The notes beneath the pieces are model-generated. The model saw only the letters and a list, made by a program, of their open reading frames with translations, made no database searches and was not told where the DNA came from. A DNA stretch of 8,099 nucleotides from Methanolinea sp. SDB (GTDB lineage Archaea > Halobacteriota > Methanomicrobia > Methanomicrobiales > Methanospirillaceae), in assembly GCA_001412335.1 (NCBI GenBank), contig LKUF01000135.1, forward strand, positions 1 through 8,099, in the 5' to 3' direction. Position numbers and translations under genes: made by a program. This document shows, one piece after another, positions 5,927 through 8,099 of the stretch. Each line of letters opens with the position of its first letter. Within the stretch, counting starts at the first letter, position 1.

Positions 5927-7135
5927 ATGAAAATGAAATTATCCGAAGAGACGAATCTTTCCCTGGAAGTTATTCTTCTCCTGGCCTTTGGCCTGATAAT
6001 GGTCATCATCGGTGCCGTGCTGTTGACAGTTGCTGCAGGAGCATTGACTTACTATGTGGAAGGTGTGTATGGTCTTCTTCTGGTTATGTTTGGACTGCAA
6101 CTGCAAACTACTGGAAAAATTCCGATTGGATTTGTGAAAAGATCGTGGTCGGTACTCATTCTGGGGATCATCATCACGGTGATTGGGTTTTGCACCTGTT
6201 TTGTTCCGGGAATTCTTGGTAACATTCCAAAGTTACTCGTGATGGTCATCTTCGGCGTTGGCAGTATCCTGCTCATTGTGCAGTTTTTTTTTGCACAGGA
6301 GAGGTACTGGCTCGGAAAAACACACGCAAACAGGCTCATCGGACAACTTACTCTCAATTGTGCAGCTGTCTGCATACTGGAGATCCTGATTGCCGGTCTG
6401 ATTGCAGTAGACATTTACCTGCCCGGTATCTATTCAACGAATCTTCTGGCGGTTTGCGCTCTTCTCTTAGGCATCGCCCTGTTCTGCCTTGCCTTTACTC
6501 TCCAGAACGTGTATCGGACTGACCCCGAATCCGACATGTCTGCACATACTCCGGGCATCTCCCTTGACACCGTTATGGGGATGCAGTATGGTTTCTACAT
6601 GCTGGTTCTCGGCTGTCTGCTGGTTCCGATTAACCTGGGCTTACTGCCGTATGCACTGAGTGCCATACATGGTACCCTGGTGGTGCTGTTTGGTGTACAG
6701 GCGCTGGTCGCCGGCAGGATGATGACACTGGTGTTCAGACGCAACTGGATCTTCCTCCTTGTGGGTATGATGTTTGTGGCGGGCGGTGCATTTGCGATCA
6801 TTGTTCCTGACATTGTGGTTGAACATTTGATGATCTTTATCGGGGTTTTGATTATTCTCGGGGGATTTTATCTTCTCTATACCCTGGTCAGGCCAAAACA
6901 AAAGTCAGAGGTGCCCGCCAAAAAGCCGGAAGGAAAAGATCTCCAGCTGATGATATTGCTGCTTGTTCTGGCACTCCTTACGGCCATCCTGATGATTCTC
7001 TTTGGCGCATCACTGCTTATCGAAAACCTAATCACGGGGATTGATATTGCCATTATTCTCATTTGTTTCGGACTGTCACAGCTTGTTCTGCAGTATGTTC
7101 TGTCCCTCGCAGTCAGGAAGAATCTTATCGAGTGA
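5927..7135 (+). CDS. 12-TM membrane protein, tandem HdeD/DUF308-like halves
   Basis: From ATG 5927 the protein has 402 residues and about twelve hydrophobic helices: near 14-36, 43-62, 72-95, 101-122, 140-161, 169-192, 220-241, 243-264, 273-295, 299-321, 339-365 and 370-395. The halves align: YGLLLVMFGLQLQTTGKI with GFVKRSW (49-74) corresponds to HGTLVVLFGVQALVAGRM with VFRRNW (249-274), and both continue into a Gly-rich helix and an FVPG or IVPD turn (92-95, 292-295). Helix 4 of each block is followed by a charged linker and two further helices, giving a 6+6 design. Six-helix proteins of the HdeD/DUF308 family have similar short Gly-rich helices; I place it there only tentatively. HdeD is linked to acid stress in enterobacteria, but no such role can be claimed here. 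There are no catalytic motifs. No clear ribosome binding site exists for either start; the frame is open back to TTG 5858, which would add 23 hydrophilic residues. Confidence 0.85.
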   Translation: MKMKLSEETNLSLEVILLLAFGLIMVIIGAVLLTVAAGALTYYVEGVYGLLLVMFGLQLQTTGKIPIGFVKRSWSVLILGIIITVIGFCTCFVPGILGNIPKLLVMVIFGVGSILLIVQFFFAQERYWLGKTHANRLIGQLTLNCAAVCILEILIAGLIAVDIYLPGIYSTNLLAVCALLLGIALFCLAFTLQNVYRTDPESDMSAHTPGISLDTVMGMQYGFYMLVLGCLLVPINLGLLPYALSAIHGTLVVLFGVQALVAGRMMTLVFRRNWIFLLVGMMFVAGGAFAIIVPDIVVEHLMIFIGVLIILGGFYLLYTLVRPKQKSEVPAKKPEGKDLQLMILLLVLALLTAILMILFGASLLIENLITGIDIAIILICFGLSQLVLQYVLSLAVRKNLIE

Positions 7136-7534
7136 TATTGACCCTGTTTCATCTTTTTGAAAATATCAATCATCTCCTTTCCCCTGACAACGGACAGAAT
7201 AAAATGAAACTAAGGTAAACAGTGGATGGTCATTCAGGCCAGCAGTTGGTCCATCTTTACCGGATATCCTCTACCGGACATATCGTGGGGCGAGATGGGT
7301 TGTGAAAATCTCTCTAAAACTTCTGTTATTATTCTGTTTTCTTTCATCGGTGGGCATTTTCATAAAGCCACCCGCGATATAACACGAACGGGAAGCGGGA
7401 GAGAATGTTCCCGGGATTTACTGATAAGAACCGTACACACACAAAAAATTCATCGCCTCCAGCCATCTTCTATTAGCGGCTATGCGTTATTATAAATAAT
7501 ATAATTATCAAATAAGAGAAAATATTATATAGTG

Positions 7535-7554
7535 TTGGTTACCTGATCAACCAA
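7535..7554. promoter_or_regulatory. Operator-like palindrome before the TPR gene
   Basis: TTGGTT (7535-7540) and AACCAA (7549-7554) form a perfect inverted repeat with an 8-bp spacer, ending 10 bp before the first TATA box. This is the size and symmetry of a site for a dimeric helix-turn-helix regulator. It stands out because it is the only GC-containing island in an otherwise A/T-rich stretch. The binding protein is unknown. Confidence 0.4.
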
Positions 7555-7564
7555 TAAGAAAAAG

Positions 7565-7578
7565 TTTTATATATAAAA
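7565..7578 (+). promoter_or_regulatory. TATA box 1 of the TPR gene
   Basis: TTTTATATATAAAA is a perfect 14-bp palindrome and an excellent archaeal TATA box. It would start transcription near 7597, giving a leader of about 33 nt. Because it is symmetric it could also work leftward. Confidence 0.55.
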
Positions 7579-7596
7579 AATAATTGTTATACTAAA

Positions 7597-7606
7597 TTTT
7601 TATATA
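7597..7606 (+). promoter_or_regulatory. TATA box 2 of the TPR gene, possibly leaderless
   Basis: TTTTTATATA is centred about 28 bp before ATG 7630. A start at the usual archaeal distance would fall at or next to the ATG and give a leaderless mRNA, which fits the lack of a Shine-Dalgarno motif there. Confidence 0.55.
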
Positions 7607-7629
7607 CAATTGATGTTAAGTGTAATACC

Positions 7630-8001
7630 ATGGAAAAAACCATAAGACCCAGAAGAGATTCAGGGATCGTATCTATGATTAATCCTCATGTTGAGATCAT
7701 GCTGCGTCAGGCAAACGAGAAGAAATATCATGAGGACTATGCCAAAGCTATCGAGGGCTACGATCAGGTTCTTAAGATTGATCCCCGACACGCCAGGGCT
7801 TTTCACTCAAAGGGGAATGTTCTGGATATGCTTGGCAGGTATGAGGAAGCAATTTCATGCTATGAATCGGCCCTCATGTATGATCCGTTTAATGCAGAAA
7901 CCTGGTATAACAAAGGTATAACCCTCAACAGGGCGGGATGCAAGAATGATAGTGTCGAGTGTATTCAGCGGGGTTTATCCCTTGCGGTCGGAGATTTGTA
8001 A
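7630..8001 (+). CDS. Small tetratricopeptide (TPR) repeat protein
   Basis: This 123-residue soluble protein consists of a basic 20-residue start and three TPR units: about 21-54 (DYAKAIEGYDQVLKIDP), 55-88 (ARAFHSKGNVLDMLGRYEEA and onward to MYDP) and 89-122 (AETWYNKGITLNRAGCKNDS and onward). The signature residues W/F-x-x-x-G, Y-x-x-A and final D-P are present in the middle unit and partly in the others; the third is degenerate and lacks the final DP. TPR folds bind partner proteins, so it probably acts as a cytoplasmic adaptor, partner unknown. Such short TPR proteins are common in Methanomicrobiales. ATG 7630 is chosen because two TATA boxes point to it; ATG 7675 (residue 16) would also leave all repeats intact. 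The gene has its own promoter, so it is not in an operon with the 12-helix gene. Confidence 0.9.
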   Translation: MEKTIRPRRDSGIVSMINPHVEIMLRQANEKKYHEDYAKAIEGYDQVLKIDPRHARAFHSKGNVLDMLGRYEEAISCYESALMYDPFNAETWYNKGITLNRAGCKNDSVECIQRGLSLAVGDL

Positions 8002-8027
8002 AAAACGGTGTTCTACAGACACATAGG

Positions 8028-8099
8028 AGGTCGAAGAGATCCAACCACACATGACCGTACGACCTTATCATTTTCAGATATCGGATTTTTTCCTTTTTT
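8028..8099 (+). terminator. Probable terminator of the TPR gene
   Basis: AGGTCG (8028-8033) and CGACCT (8060-8065) can pair around a 26-nt loop. They are followed by two T6 runs at 8086-8091 and 8094-8099, where the window ends. The T-runs are the stronger evidence, since archaeal RNA polymerase stops at them without a tight hairpin. Confidence 0.45.

Larger units (their letters stand above)
7136..7629. other. 494-base gap, non-coding, AT-rich at the right end
   Basis: The first bases include an imperfect terminator-like inverted repeat, TGATATT (7133-7139) with AATATCA (7162-7168), containing a T5 run. A + frame at 7226-7495 could encode 89 residues but has no recognisable features and a mixed, low-complexity-free sequence without hydrophobic pattern; I do not call it a gene. 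A small hairpin, CGGGA (7396-7400) with TCCCG (7409-7413), lies inside it. From about 7490 the DNA is extremely A/T-rich and holds the promoter signals of the TPR gene. Confidence 0.5.

Noticed and set aside
7226..7495. An 89-codon + frame with TAAGG 10 nt upstream
   Set aside because: No recognisable motif, no membrane or coiled-coil pattern, and rare-looking codon choice. No promoter was seen before it. Kept as non-coding.

Overview
The window looks like chromosomal DNA of a methanogenic archaeon, most likely of the Methanomicrobiales (Methanoregula or Methanosphaerula type). This is inference. It rests on archaeal TATA-box promoters in AT-rich upstream regions (TTTTATATATAAAA and TTTTTATATA before the last gene), weak or absent Shine-Dalgarno sites, and the style of the tetratricopeptide and multi-membrane hypothetical proteins. 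All six convincing genes lie on the + strand. No rRNA, tRNA, CRISPR array or intact mobile element was seen.

Layout: (1) 1-336, the C-terminal end of a DHA2-type MFS exporter. (2) 358-1269, a complete six-helix voltage-gated potassium channel with a C-terminal SHOCT-like tail, 21 nt behind the exporter. (3) 1270-2009, a long gap with no secure gene, holding at most a 43-codon ORF and a short receiver-like reading. (4) 2010-2462, an AT-rich GNAT acetyltransferase of YvbK type that looks foreign. (5) 2463-3062, a gap with an 11-bp direct repeat, a strong 31-nt hairpin and the promoter of the next gene. (6) 3063-5660, the most unusual gene: an 865-residue protein without a signal peptide that joins a DUF2225-like zinc-binding head, a TPR-like helical part and about 23 coils of a predicted beta-solenoid. 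(7) 5661-5926, a gap with a possible terminator and TATA boxes. (8) 5927-7135, a 12-helix membrane protein built as two HdeD/DUF308-like six-helix halves. (9) 7136-7629, a mostly non-coding gap ending in a very AT-rich double promoter with an operator-like palindrome. (10) 7630-8001, a small three-repeat TPR protein, followed by a T-rich probable terminator at the window end.

Exporter and channel may be co-transcribed. The solenoid gene, the 12-helix gene and the TPR gene each have their own promoter-like signals, so a functional link between them is only a neighbourhood guess. The best candidate for something undescribed is the zinc-head/TPR/beta-solenoid protein. The tandem-duplicated HdeD-like protein comes second.
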